41,116 nucleotides of DNA. Source: Verrucomicrobiota bacterium (GTDB lineage: Bacteria > Verrucomicrobiota > Verrucomicrobiia > Limisphaerales > UBA11358). Under the pieces are notes generated by a model. It was not told where the DNA came from and ran no database searches. It was given only the letters and a program-made list of their open reading frames with translations. The stretch is taken from positions 1-41,116 of the forward strand of contig JAGWMQ010000017.1 in assembly GCA_028873125.1 (NCBI GenBank), written 5' to 3'. Shown piece after piece: positions 16,601-24,233 of this stretch. A program made the translations under genes and the position numbers. How positions within the stretch are numbered: position 1 is the stretch's first letter; the number at the start of each line of letters is the position of its first letter.

Positions 16601-19445
16601 GTTTGATTACAAAGGCGAACCCACGCCTTACGGCTGGCCGTGCGTCAGCTCCAAGTTCGGCGTCATGGACCTGTGCGGCCTGCCCAAGGACATGTATTAC
16701 TATTACCAGGCGTGGTGGGGCGACCGGCCGCTGGTGCATATTTTTCCGCACTGGAACTGGTCTTCCGGCCAGACCATCACCGTCTGGTGTTACGGCAACA
16801 CCGCCAGCGTTGAACTTTTTCTGAACGGCGTCAGCCAGGGGCGGCAGGCCATGCCCGCTTACGGCCACCTCGCCTGGTCGGTGCCTTATTCGCCGGGAAT
16901 CTTGCTGGCCAACGGCTATGATGCCAGCGGAAACGTGGTGGCGACCGACGAAGTCGTGACAACCGGCTCGCCAGCCGCCGTCAGACTCGTCACCGACCGG
17001 ACCGCGCTCATCGCCGACGGCGAAGACGCGACGGTGGTGTATGCCTCCATCGTGGACGCGGACGGCCGGGTGGTGCCCACCGCGAGCAATCTCGTGACGT
17101 TCGCCGTGTCGGGGCCGGGTTACATTGACGGCGTTGGCAACGGCAACCCGGCCAGTCACGAGCCGGACAAGGCTTCGCTGCGGCGCGCCTTCAACGGCTG
17201 GTGCATGGCGCTGGTGGGCGCGACCAATTCCGCCGGCCCGATTACGCTCACCGCCACGTCGCCGGGATTGACATCGGCCAGCTTGGACCTGCAAGCCAAT
17301 GCCACCAACAGTCCGCCGACGGCTCCGACAGGGCTGACTGCCACCCCAAGCAACGCCCAGGCGAATCTGCGCTGGGATTTTGTCTTCGGCGCCACCGGCT
17401 ACAATGTCAAACGCGCCACCGTCCGCGGGGGACCTTACATCACCGTCGCCAGCAGCACCGCCATCGCTTTCAACGACACCGGCTTGACAAACGGCGTGAC
17501 TTATTATTACGTCGTCTCGGCGGTCAACCCTTCCGGAGAAAGCGCCGACTCGGCGGAGGTGAGCGTCACTCCGGTTGCCCCTTCCGTTCCCGCCGTGCCC
17601 ACGGGATTGGCGGCTCAGCGCGATGACGGCCAGGTGATTCTCAATTGGAACGCCGTCGCCGACGCGACCGGCTACAATGTCAAGCGCGCCCTCGCCGGCG
17701 GCGCCCCTTACACGAGCATCGCCAACGTCGCCGACGCGAGTTACACCGACGCCGCGGTGACCAACGGCACGACGTATTACTACGTGGTGTCGGCGGTAAA
17801 CGGCAATCTGGAGAGCGCCGATTCCGCTCCCGTCAGCGCCACGCCGGCGAGCATGAGTTACCTCGTGGGCACCAGCCTCGGCAGCACCGGCTCCTGGCAG
17901 AATTCCGGCAACATTCGCGAAATGGCCTTGGACGGAAACCTCGCCACGTTCTTCGATCCGTCCAACGCCGACGCCTGGGTGGGCATTGATCTCGGCACAA
18001 ATATCGCCCGCGCCATCTGCAAAATCCGCTACGCCCCGAGGGTCGGCTACGAATCCCGCATGGTCGGCGGCGTTTTGCAGGGCGCCAACCTGCCCGATTT
18101 CAGCGACGCGGTGGCGCTGTACACCATCACCAATACGCCTCCGGACGGTTTCAGCGTGTGCTTCCCCGCCAACCCCGCCGCCTTCCGTTACCTGCGTTAT
18201 CTGACCGCGCCCAACAACTGGTGCAACATTGCCGAACTGGAGTTTTATTCCCTCGGGCCGCATAACTGCAAATTGAGCGGAACGGTCCTCGGCACCAGCG
18301 GCTCCTGGAACAACGACGGCAATACCGTCGCCAACGCCGTGGACGGCGACATCACGACGTTTTTCGACGGGCCGACGGCGGACGGCGATTGGGTGAGGCT
18401 GGGCCTCGGCGCCGCCACGCCCGTCGCGGCCATCCGCTTCTTCCCGCGGCCCGGTTACGCCGAGCGGATGAACGGCGGGATTTTTCAAGGCGCAAACTTC
18501 GCCGACTTCAGCGGCGCGGTGAATCTCTGGGCGCTGACCAACGCGCCGCCCGACAGCACCTTCACCGCCCAGGTCGTCACCAACGCCGCGCCGTTTCGTT
18601 ACGTGCGTTACCTGGCGCCGGCGGGCAGCTACGGCGATGTCGCCGAAGTTCAATTCTTCGGTCCCTCGGCTGGAACGCCGGTCGCTCCGCCGGCGCCGAC
18701 GGGTCTGACGGCGACGCCGGGAAATCAGGAAGTGGCGTTGTCCTGGAACGCCGTTGCGGGCGCCGCGAGTTACAACATCAAGCGCGCGCCGGTCAGCGGC
18801 GGACCCTACACCACGATCACCAACTGTACCGCGACGCTCTACATGGACTTGGGCTTGGACGGCGGCACCTACTACTACGTCGTTTCGGCGGTGAACGCCG
18901 CCGGCGAAAGCGCCAACTCGGCCGGGGCGGGCGCGACGGTGGATTGCTCCGTGCCCACCGCGCCGATCGGGCTTGCGGCCACGGCCGGAAATGGGCAGAT
19001 GTTCCTGACATGGTCTCCGGTGTCCACCGGGAAAAGTCCCACGACCTACAACGTGATCCGTGCCACAAACAGCGCCGGTCCCTACGTGCTGCTGGCCAGC
19101 GGCCTGACAGGCGCCAATTACTCCGACAGCACGGCGACTGCCGGCGCCGCGTACTATTATTTGGTGCAGGCGGTCAATGCCTGCGGCCAAAGTCTGAACT
19201 CCTCCGCCGCGGGTGTCACGGCGTTGCCGGCGCCGGAACTCAACGAAAGCCGGAGCGGCAACCAACTCCTGCTCTCCTGGCCTTCGTGGGCGGGCGACTA
19301 CGCGCTCTATGCCGCGACGAATTTAACCCCGCCGGTGTCCTGGCAATTGGCGACCAACCCGCCCCAAAACAGCAACGGCATGCTCAATCTCGCCTTGCCC
19401 GCCGAGACTGGGGCGCGGCAGTTCTTCCGTCTCGATTTGCCGTAG
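13623..19445 (+). CDS. Giant secreted glycoside hydrolase family 2 protein (beta-galactosidase-like) with accessory domains
   Basis: The protein has 1940 residues. A long n-region and hydrophobic segment (about 23-47, ending APLAAR) act as the export signal. Three repeats of about 140 residues (about 72-213, 214-355, 356-488; 'W.W..D..A.NDAA.M.A..LDTS.W', 'VYLNG.L.GRH.G', 'NVL.VAVQN.GGPGG') look like sugar-binding jelly-rolls. The GH2 core follows: sandwich domain (from 489; 'VWINGHYLGYWYSGYAPFRY'), Ig-like domain, and TIM barrel with acid/base Glu873 in 'MCNEE' and nucleophile Glu947 in 'IYGSET'. A DUF4982-like and a GH2 C-terminal domain come next. Then there are two FN3 domains, two F5/8-type (discoidin-like) domains, two more FN3 domains and the C-terminal LSWP...FFRLDLP module. 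It probably hydrolyses plant or algal galactosides outside the cell; the exact substrate is unknown. Confidence 0.92.
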   Translation: MKRRPAACPSEDDCDANDKLIPRCLAAGATLILSVVLCFWTAAPLAARQMQLLDAGWRFHLDEVDGNSSVAPPGLPVTQWIWIADDSATNDAATMAAPGLDTSTWTNVTVGTDVFNGRLGYAWFRSTIVASTLAYQPVAIYFSGVDDNAWVYLNGVLIGRHQGWSQPFSVSPLDPAWIAGGTNVLAVAVQNTGGPGGIYAAVLLQSASPQVQPPGIPVTRWRWQSDPNAPNDSARMAATNLDTTSWPVALIGQDAFNGAAGSAWFRATLDGLASSDRPLTLHFLAVADNADVYLNGFLLGRHAGGSQPFDIAVPDSAWSAGGPNVLVVAVQNAGGPGGLMGPVLLQSGNRVPPPGLPVDSWVCLADNNAPNDAATMTATNLDTSSWSTAAPGQDLFQGGAGALWLRAGLDAFATGGRPLILHALDLGSNVTAHVYLNGVLLGQFGGAFNLPVPDAAWAGGGPNILAVALQNAGGPGGVLNPVLLQSGDDIQDFSPADPNFDDRAWRTVHLPHDYIVEGAFTSAAETSHASLPLANAWYRLKFPAPASARGQSVWIDLDGVYHNSMVWINGHYLGYWYSGYAPFRYDVSRFVLPGQTNVLAVHVDPHHDEGWWYEGGGIYRHVWLTIANPLHVAPWGTYVTSAVRGPDASGNASASLTITTTITNAGPQDQTCALNSQAVGPDGISAGAATTDLTVPGGAATNVIQIIQVSDAKLWSLETPQLYQLRTSLQQSNQTVDAVSMPFGIRSIYFDVNKGFFLNGKRVEIQGMCNHQDFAGVGIAIPDNLLYWRIMKLKEMGANAYRCSHNPPTAALLDACDRLGMLVMDENRHLGDATGAYSSATAQTPYADLSPLSNMILRDRNHPSIILWSMCNEEAISGTQAGADIFYAMKRRVREFDTSRPVSCAMNGGWFNVGISLVEDVEGFNYSPGEYDAFHQEFPSQPIYGSETSSAMADRGEYTNDGAAYLSSYNSPEGAWQPVVTRPFVAGSFTWTGFDYKGEPTPYGWPCVSSKFGVMDLCGLPKDMYYYYQAWWGDRPLVHIFPHWNWSSGQTITVWCYGNTASVELFLNGVSQGRQAMPAYGHLAWSVPYSPGILLANGYDASGNVVATDEVVTTGSPAAVRLVTDRTALIADGEDATVVYASIVDADGRVVPTASNLVTFAVSGPGYIDGVGNGNPASHEPDKASLRRAFNGWCMALVGATNSAGPITLTATSPGLTSASLDLQANATNSPPTAPTGLTATPSNAQANLRWDFVFGATGYNVKRATVRGGPYITVASSTAIAFNDTGLTNGVTYYYVVSAVNPSGESADSAEVSVTPVAPSVPAVPTGLAAQRDDGQVILNWNAVADATGYNVKRALAGGAPYTSIANVADASYTDAAVTNGTTYYYVVSAVNGNLESADSAPVSATPASMSYLVGTSLGSTGSWQNSGNIREMALDGNLATFFDPSNADAWVGIDLGTNIARAICKIRYAPRVGYESRMVGGVLQGANLPDFSDAVALYTITNTPPDGFSVCFPANPAAFRYLRYLTAPNNWCNIAELEFYSLGPHNCKLSGTVLGTSGSWNNDGNTVANAVDGDITTFFDGPTADGDWVRLGLGAATPVAAIRFFPRPGYAERMNGGIFQGANFADFSGAVNLWALTNAPPDSTFTAQVVTNAAPFRYVRYLAPAGSYGDVAEVQFFGPSAGTPVAPPAPTGLTATPGNQEVALSWNAVAGAASYNIKRAPVSGGPYTTITNCTATLYMDLGLDGGTYYYVVSAVNAAGESANSAGAGATVDCSVPTAPIGLAATAGNGQMFLTWSPVSTGKSPTTYNVIRATNSAGPYVLLASGLTGANYSDSTATAGAAYYYLVQAVNACGQSLNSSAAGVTALPAPELNESRSGNQLLLSWPSWAGDYALYAATNLTPPVSWQLATNPPQNSNGMLNLALPAETGARQFFRLDLP

Positions 19446-19481
19446 CATTTCCCGGCGCCGCGCCGACTGGAAAACCGGTTT

Positions 19482-20603
19482 TTAGATTCCTCCGCACACG
19501 CGGCGGTAAAGCGCCTCGTAACGCGGCACGATAGCCTCCGCCGAAAAGCGTTCCTGCGCAGCGCGTCGGGCCGCCCGCCCCATCGCCAGCCGCCGCTTGG
19601 GATCTTGAATCAAACCATTCACCGCCCGCGCCAGTTCGTCGGGCTTGTCGGATGAAACCAGGACCCCGGTCGCGTTGTTGTCCACCACCTCCGGAATCCC
19701 GCCCACCCGCCGGGCCACGCTGGGAAAGCCGAAGAACATCCCCTCCAGAATGCTCAAACAAAAACTCTCCGTTTCCGAGGTGATCAGTCCCACGTCGGCG
19801 ATCTGCAGATAATCCTCAATTTCATTGACCTTTTCGCGCACGATCACCCGGTCCTTAAGCCCCAGGCGTTTCACGTCCGCGGCGAATGGGGCGAAGCTCG
19901 CGGCAGCCAGAACGACCAATTTGAAACCATTCCGCGGCCGAAGGCGGGCGGCCGTTTCAAGCAGCAGATCAATGCGTTTCAACGGGCGGAGATTGGACGA
20001 ATGGAGCAGCACCACTTCGTCTTTCAGGCCCAGTTCGCGCCGCACGGCCTCGCGCGATCGTCGCGGCGCACGCGGGACGAAGAAGTTGTGAATGACTTCC
20101 ACCGGGCCGTCGAATCCGAGCACGCGCTGGGTCTCCGCTTTCAGGTGGGCCGAAACCGCCGTGACCGCGTCCGACCGGGTGAGCGCGTAGTGGATGGCCG
20201 GCCCGTACCCCGGGTCGCAGCCCAGCAAGGTGGTGTCGGTGCCGTGCAACGTGGTGACCACCCGCGGCTGCCGTTCCGGCGGGAGCATGGACTTGGCGAG
20301 GATGGCCGCCGAGGCGTGCGGGACCGCGTAGTGGACGTGCAGCACGTCCAGCCGGTGTTCCCGGCTCACTTCCGCCATCCGCACCGACAGCGGCAAAGTG
20401 TAATCCGGATATTTAAACAGCGGGTATTCGTTGATCACCACCGGATGAAAATGCAGCCGCGGAGCATCCGCCGGCAGACGGAACGGCCGTTCGTAACTGA
20501 AAAAATGGACCCCGTGTCCGCGCCGCGCCAGTTCCTCACCCAGCGCGGTGGCGAGAATGCCGCTGCCGCCGACGCTCGGATAACAGGCGATGCCGATGTT
20601 CAT
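19482..20603 (-). CDS. bshA: N-acetyl-alpha-D-glucosaminyl L-malate synthase
   Basis: The protein has 373 residues, the normal BshA length. It is a GT4 retaining glycosyltransferase with two Rossmann domains. The N-terminus 'MNIGIACYPSVGGSGILATA' and 'LHVHYAVPHASAAILA' are typical of BshA, as is 'VVTTLHGTDTTLLG'. The sugar-nucleotide site is seen in the C-terminal half at 'LLHSSNLRPLKRIDLLLE' and 'SETESFCLSILEGMFFGFP'. It joins UDP-GlcNAc to L-malate, the first step of bacillithiol synthesis in the cytoplasm. It is the last gene of a minus-strand operon with bshB (10 nt upstream) and a compact BshC-like gene. It is convergent with the GH2 gene; a small palindrome AAAACCGGTTTT at about 19470-19481 lies between them. 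Confidence 0.93.
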   Translation of the reverse strand: MNIGIACYPSVGGSGILATALGEELARRGHGVHFFSYERPFRLPADAPRLHFHPVVINEYPLFKYPDYTLPLSVRMAEVSREHRLDVLHVHYAVPHASAAILAKSMLPPERQPRVVTTLHGTDTTLLGCDPGYGPAIHYALTRSDAVTAVSAHLKAETQRVLGFDGPVEVIHNFFVPRAPRRSREAVRRELGLKDEVVLLHSSNLRPLKRIDLLLETAARLRPRNGFKLVVLAAASFAPFAADVKRLGLKDRVIVREKVNEIEDYLQIADVGLITSETESFCLSILEGMFFGFPSVARRVGGIPEVVDNNATGVLVSSDKPDELARAVNGLIQDPKRRLAMGRAARRAAQERFSAEAIVPRYEALYRRVCGGI

Positions 20604-20613
20604 TTAACCCGGT

Positions 20614-21351
20614 CTAAAACCGCCGCGCCGCCCGGCTCACTTGTGCCAGCGAATCCAGCAGCAGCGGCTCGTTGGGAAACAACGCGATGGCGTGGCCGAC
20701 TCCGGCGCGCAGGCCGCGCAGCCGCGCCCGGGTCAGTTGCAATTCCACGTAATTGCGCGCGGCGGCCTGCGAGGCGTGCGCCTCCATCGCCGCCTCCCAG
20801 GTGCCGAGGATTTCCGGCGCGGAAACGTCAACGAACACCGGCGTGATGTCGTCCGGCTCGGCTTCGGGCGTCACCGCGTAGTAAAACAATTGCTCAATCG
20901 CGTGAGGCGTCGTGCGCCGCAACTCCTTGACGCCGCCGTAGCGGGCCAGCCGGCAGGCGTCGCGCACCAGTTGCCCGAGCCGCGCATGGTCGGGATGCTG
21001 GTTTTCGACCAGGCTCGGCGCCAGGACAATGCCCGGCCGCAGCCGGCGGATGAGGCCCGCCAGTTTGAGGGCGTGAACGGCGCGCACTTCCAAGTGTGCG
21101 TCGCCGTCCAGGGTAATGAATTCGAGCGACGCGCCCAGCAGTGCGGCGGATTCTTCGGCTTCCGCCACCCTTTGTTTTGGCGTGCCGTGCGTCGCCGATT
21201 CCCCGCGCGAGCAGACGACCAGGCGCGCGGCGCGGCCGACTCGGGTTTCCTTCGCAATGACGCCGCCGCAGCCGAATTCGATGTCATCCGGGTGGGCGCC
21301 GAAGGCCAGCAGCGGCGCGCGTTCAGGACGGGATTTCGATGCAGGCTTCAT
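20614..21351 (-). CDS. bshB: Bacillithiol biosynthesis deacetylase (PIG-L/LmbE family)
   Basis: The protein has 245 residues from the ATG at 21351. The frame is open 86 codons further upstream, but only this start places the first beta-strand before 'LLAFGAHPDDIEFG' as in relatives; an ATG six codons earlier (21369) is also possible. Zinc-binding motifs are AHPDD (residues 19-23) and 'ENQHPDHARLG' near residue 110. It removes the acetyl group from GlcNAc-malate. The start overlaps the end of the BshC-like gene by 29 nt, and bshA starts 10 nt after its stop, so the three genes form an operon. Confidence 0.9.
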   Translation of the reverse strand: MKPASKSRPERAPLLAFGAHPDDIEFGCGGVIAKETRVGRAARLVVCSRGESATHGTPKQRVAEAEESAALLGASLEFITLDGDAHLEVRAVHALKLAGLIRRLRPGIVLAPSLVENQHPDHARLGQLVRDACRLARYGGVKELRRTTPHAIEQLFYYAVTPEAEPDDITPVFVDVSAPEILGTWEAAMEAHASQAAARNYVELQLTRARLRGLRAGVGHAIALFPNEPLLLDSLAQVSRAARRF

Positions 21352-22123
21352 CGGCGCGTTCAATGACATCGCGGTTGACAAACGTGATTTCCGGCGTTTC
21401 TTCCCGGCGAAGATAGGCTTTTTCCCCGGCCCCGGCAATGTAATGCGTGCAATGGACGACCGATTGCATCCAGCGCAACCGGGTGTCGCGCGCCGGGCTG
21501 ACCTGTTCCTTGCTGAACGCCGCCGCCGGCAGCGTGATGTAGGAATCCCCGCCCTCATGGAGCCGGAGCACGCCGTCCTGGAACCGGGCGCGGACCACCT
21601 CGCCTTCAAACGGGACGTCCACGAAAAATTCCGGCACCTCGCAGGCCGCGCGCCGGAGGGCCGGATCGCTCGACCGCAGCACCCGGACGCCCTCCAGCAG
21701 ACCCAGGCCGCGATACATTTCCAGGCAGAAATCGGCCACGTTGGCGGCGGAGATTTTTTTGAACAGGTTGATCAGCGGATGCCCGACGTAATTCGGCAAC
21801 TGGAGCGCCGTCCGCTCCTGCCAGCCGGCGGCGATCCGTTTGAGGTACAGCGGCGAAAATTTCCGTTGCACCCGGTTCTTGACGGCGAAGTTGAGCCAGG
21901 CTGGTTCACGGGTCTTGCGATGGCGCAGGAGCGTGCGGGTCTCGCGCGGGTCGTGGTCGCTGTCGTGGTAGAAGAAGACGATATCCCCGCCCAGGTCCGC
22001 CTGCAGCCGCCGGGCCGTCCGGATTTTGGCGAACAGGAAGCGGCGCGGAAAAAACCCGCACGGTTGCTGGCCGAAACAGATGACGGGCGCGGTGATCATC
22101 CTCTCTTTTGCCGGGCGGAGCAT
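21323..22123 (-). CDS. Compact BshC-like protein (putative cysteine ligase of bacillithiol synthesis)
   Basis: The protein has 266 residues. The longest start is ATG 22123; ATG 22099 (MITAPVICFGQQ), preceded by AAGAGAGG, is an equally good alternative. Three blocks match BshC: 'FGQQPCGFF' (residues 18-25; BshC has GGQQxGLxxGP) followed by 'FYHDSDHD' (BshC 'FWxAxEDHD'), 'EGVRVLRSSDPALRRA' (BshC 'LxLLNxxDPxIK'), and 'MQSVVHCTHYIAGAGEKAYL' (BshC 'MQ...PTLAFIAGPGEINYW'). BshC proteins are usually about 540 residues; here the N-terminal part, large insertions and the C-terminal coiled coil are absent. It leads an operon with bshB and bshA, which completes the three-step pathway. Assignment rests on motif order and context, not on an alignment score. 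Confidence 0.68.
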   Translation of the reverse strand: MLRPAKERMITAPVICFGQQPCGFFPRRFLFAKIRTARRLQADLGGDIVFFYHDSDHDPRETRTLLRHRKTREPAWLNFAVKNRVQRKFSPLYLKRIAAGWQERTALQLPNYVGHPLINLFKKISAANVADFCLEMYRGLGLLEGVRVLRSSDPALRRAACEVPEFFVDVPFEGEVVRARFQDGVLRLHEGGDSYITLPAAAFSKEQVSPARDTRLRWMQSVVHCTHYIAGAGEKAYLRREETPEITFVNRDVIERADEACIEIPS

Positions 22124-22232
22124 AGGAAACCGGCGGCGCCCGCGTCAATGCATTCGCAACAGACGCCGCTTTTTCCGGCAGGCCTTTGAATCTTCTTTCG
22201 CCGCGGCGGCTCAGCCTTTAATTTTCCGCCGG

Positions 22233-23018
22233 ATGCTTGAGCAAACCGTCCAGATCATCTCCAACGAACGCGACACGGATGCCTATTTTCGCCTGGTCCT
22301 GCGCGCGCCGCAAATCGCGCCGCTCGTCCAGCCCGGCCAGTTCGCCCACGTGCGCGTGACGCCGCTCAAGGACGCATTGCTGCGCCGGCCGTTCAGCATT
22401 TTTCAAGTCGGCGGCGACACCTTTTCCATCCTCTACAAAACCGTCGGCAAAGGCACCGAGGCAATGGCGCGGATGCGGGCCGGGAAGGAACTTAATGTCA
22501 TCGCCCCGCTCGGCCACGGCTTCACCGTGCCCCGACCCGGCGGGGAAACTCCTCTGCTGGTCGCCGGCGGCTACGGCATGGCGGCGATGTATCTGCTGGC
22601 GCAACGCTCGCCACAGAAGGGCATCGTCTTCGTCGGCGGACGGCGGCGCGTGGACATCCTGTGCGAAAGAGAATTCGCCGCGCTGGGCTGGGACGTGCGC
22701 GTGACGACCGAGGACGGCAGCCGCGGCGAGAAGGGGTTGGTCACGCAACCGTTGCTGGCCGAATTGAAGCGCGGCGCGTCCGGCAAAAAGCTTTACGCCT
22801 GCGGCCCGACGGGAATGTTGAAGGCCGTCGGCAAAATCGCCGGGGAATTCGACGTGCCGGCGGAGCTTTCGATGGACGAGCACATGTGCTGCGGCGTCGG
22901 CGTCTGCCTGACCTGCGTGATTCCAATGAAAGCCGGCGGCGGTTGGGAATACCAGCGCACCTGCACCGAAGGGCCGGTGTTTGATTCGCGGCGGGTATTG
23001 TGGGAGACGGCGAAATGA
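22233..23018 (+). CDS. pyrK: Dihydroorotate dehydrogenase B electron transfer subunit
   Basis: The protein has 261 residues from the ATG at 22233; the frame is open upstream across the divergent promoter region, but family proteins start near 'LEQTVQIISNERD'. The FAD domain motif is 'LLRRPFSIFQV'. The NAD-binding part is 'PLLVAGGYGMAAMYLLAQRS', and near the C-terminus is the [2Fe-2S] cluster motif 'MCCGVGVCLTCVIP' with a fourth Cys in 'YQRTCTEGP'. It passes electrons from the PyrD subunit to NAD in pyrimidine synthesis. The partner pyrD lies 4.7 kb downstream on the same strand, beyond an apparent insertion. It is divergent from the bsh operon. Confidence 0.92.
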   Translation: MLEQTVQIISNERDTDAYFRLVLRAPQIAPLVQPGQFAHVRVTPLKDALLRRPFSIFQVGGDTFSILYKTVGKGTEAMARMRAGKELNVIAPLGHGFTVPRPGGETPLLVAGGYGMAAMYLLAQRSPQKGIVFVGGRRRVDILCEREFAALGWDVRVTTEDGSRGEKGLVTQPLLAELKRGASGKKLYACGPTGMLKAVGKIAGEFDVPAELSMDEHMCCGVGVCLTCVIPMKAGGGWEYQRTCTEGPVFDSRRVLWETAK

Positions 23019-23220
23019 ATGAGCGATTTGTGATAACCGCGTGGCCCAGCGCCCAGCCGCAACCGGTCGTGCGCGACGGCAAAATCGTCGTGCGCCAGAT
23101 GATGAAGCTGACGCTCTTGTGCGACCATCGCATCGTGGACGGCGCGCTCATGCGAAGTTCGTCAACGCCATCAAACAAAAACTTGAGGACATGGAGCTTC
23201 GGAAAAGGCCGACGGCCTGA
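23015..23220 (+). pseudogene. C-terminal remnant of a 2-oxoacid dehydrogenase E2 (acyltransferase) gene, frameshifted
   Basis: Directly after pyrK (ATGA overlap at 23015-23018) the frame reads 'PQPVVRDGKIVVRQMMKLTL' then 'CDHRIVDGAL', the well-known end of E2 lipoamide acyltransferases including the active-site His in DHRxxDG. One base is missing after 'GAL' (near 23150). In the shifted frame the rest continues as 'AKFVNAIKQKLEDMEL' to a TGA at 23218. Only about 60 residues of a protein of over 400 remain, without lipoyl or E1-binding domains. It is a gene remnant at the edge of the defence island. Confidence 0.8.
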
Positions 23221-23279
23221 TTTAATCGCTGAAAAAACCGAAAGGCCGGGGTTGAAAAATCACGGCCTTTTGCTTTGTC

Positions 23280-24233
23280 TCAAGAAGCAGATGCGGCAAC
23301 CACATGAGCGACGTCGGCATCAATCATCTCGCCAAAAATCAAGGTCAACGCCCGACGATCTCTCAACAGCATAATTATTAGGTGCAAGTTTTCGTCATTC
23401 ACCAGAATTGCGTCACCTTGGAATTGTAATTTCCAACCATGCTTTGTATTCAATTCCTTCACGCGCGTAATCCATTTCGGATCTTTGAAGCGCGGATTTT
23501 TCATTATCTGCGCCAGTGAGCGCAGTCGCCGCAGATTATTTTCGTGTCCTTTTAGGAGAGTATGTGGGTTCGCGATTGCATTGCTGGCCTGTAATTGTTT
23601 GACCAGTTCCTCCGCGTGGCGAGTCATCCCGAGCCGGAAATTCAGTCCTGTCTCGAAGTTTTTCTTGTCCAAAATAAAATTCCACCCTTGGTAGTGAAAA
23701 CTGTCAATTGTCCGGGACAAGCGGAAGATTTCTTGCTCATCGGCTTCTTTCAGTTCCAGATTTTGCCAGATGGCGGAAAACAGCCGATTCCTCACGGTGG
23801 AATCCCACTTTTCAGGGATTTTCCTGAATCCAAAGACGCGTTCTCCCCCTTTCAACATCAAATCAATTATGTAAGCGTTCGCGTCGTAAAGTTCCTCAAT
23901 GGATTTGACTTCGCCCGCCTGCGTTCGATCTTCGATTTGGGGCAAAATCTTGTTACGGAAATCGACTTCTGCCCCCTCATCGAGAAATAGCGCGTCGTCT
24001 TCATCCAAGTCCCCGGTGATGTATTGGTAAGGATCAAGATGGCGGGCGCGGCGAATTTCTGATGCCACGATTTGAGCCAAACGCTTTTGCAATTCTGGGG
24101 TCGTTTTGACACGCGTTACACTGTATAGGGCTTCACGATTGCGAAGTTTCGAATGAACAATCCATAGTAACGCTTACGCTTCTTCCCATTGATGTGATTG
24201 GAGTTCCTTGAGTAGTTTAGTTGGCTTTTTCAT
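23280..24233 (-). pseudogene. KwaB-like (DUF4868) gene of a Kiwa-type system, interrupted by an in-frame stop
   Basis: The full frame starts at ATG 24233, overlapping the KwaA-like stop by 4 nt (ATGA). It encodes MKKPTKLLKELQSHQWEEA, then TAA at 24174-24176 (codon 20), then continues in the same frame as 'ALLWIVHSKLRNREALYSVT' through to 23280 (317 codons in all, the usual KwaB length). The long intact part has DUF4868 features: 'FRNKILPQIEDRT', 'YQGWNFILDKKNFETGLNF', 'KGHENNLRRLRSLAQIM'. KwaB acts with membrane protein KwaA against phages. The only restart nearby is a weak TTG at 24092, so the protein is probably not made unless there is readthrough or the stop is a sequencing error. Confidence 0.75.

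Noticed and set aside
16467-19265. A 932-codon minus-strand frame
   Set aside because: It is antisense to the GH2 gene, Arg/Gly/Ala rich and without signal or motif; GC-rich codon use keeps the reverse frame open.
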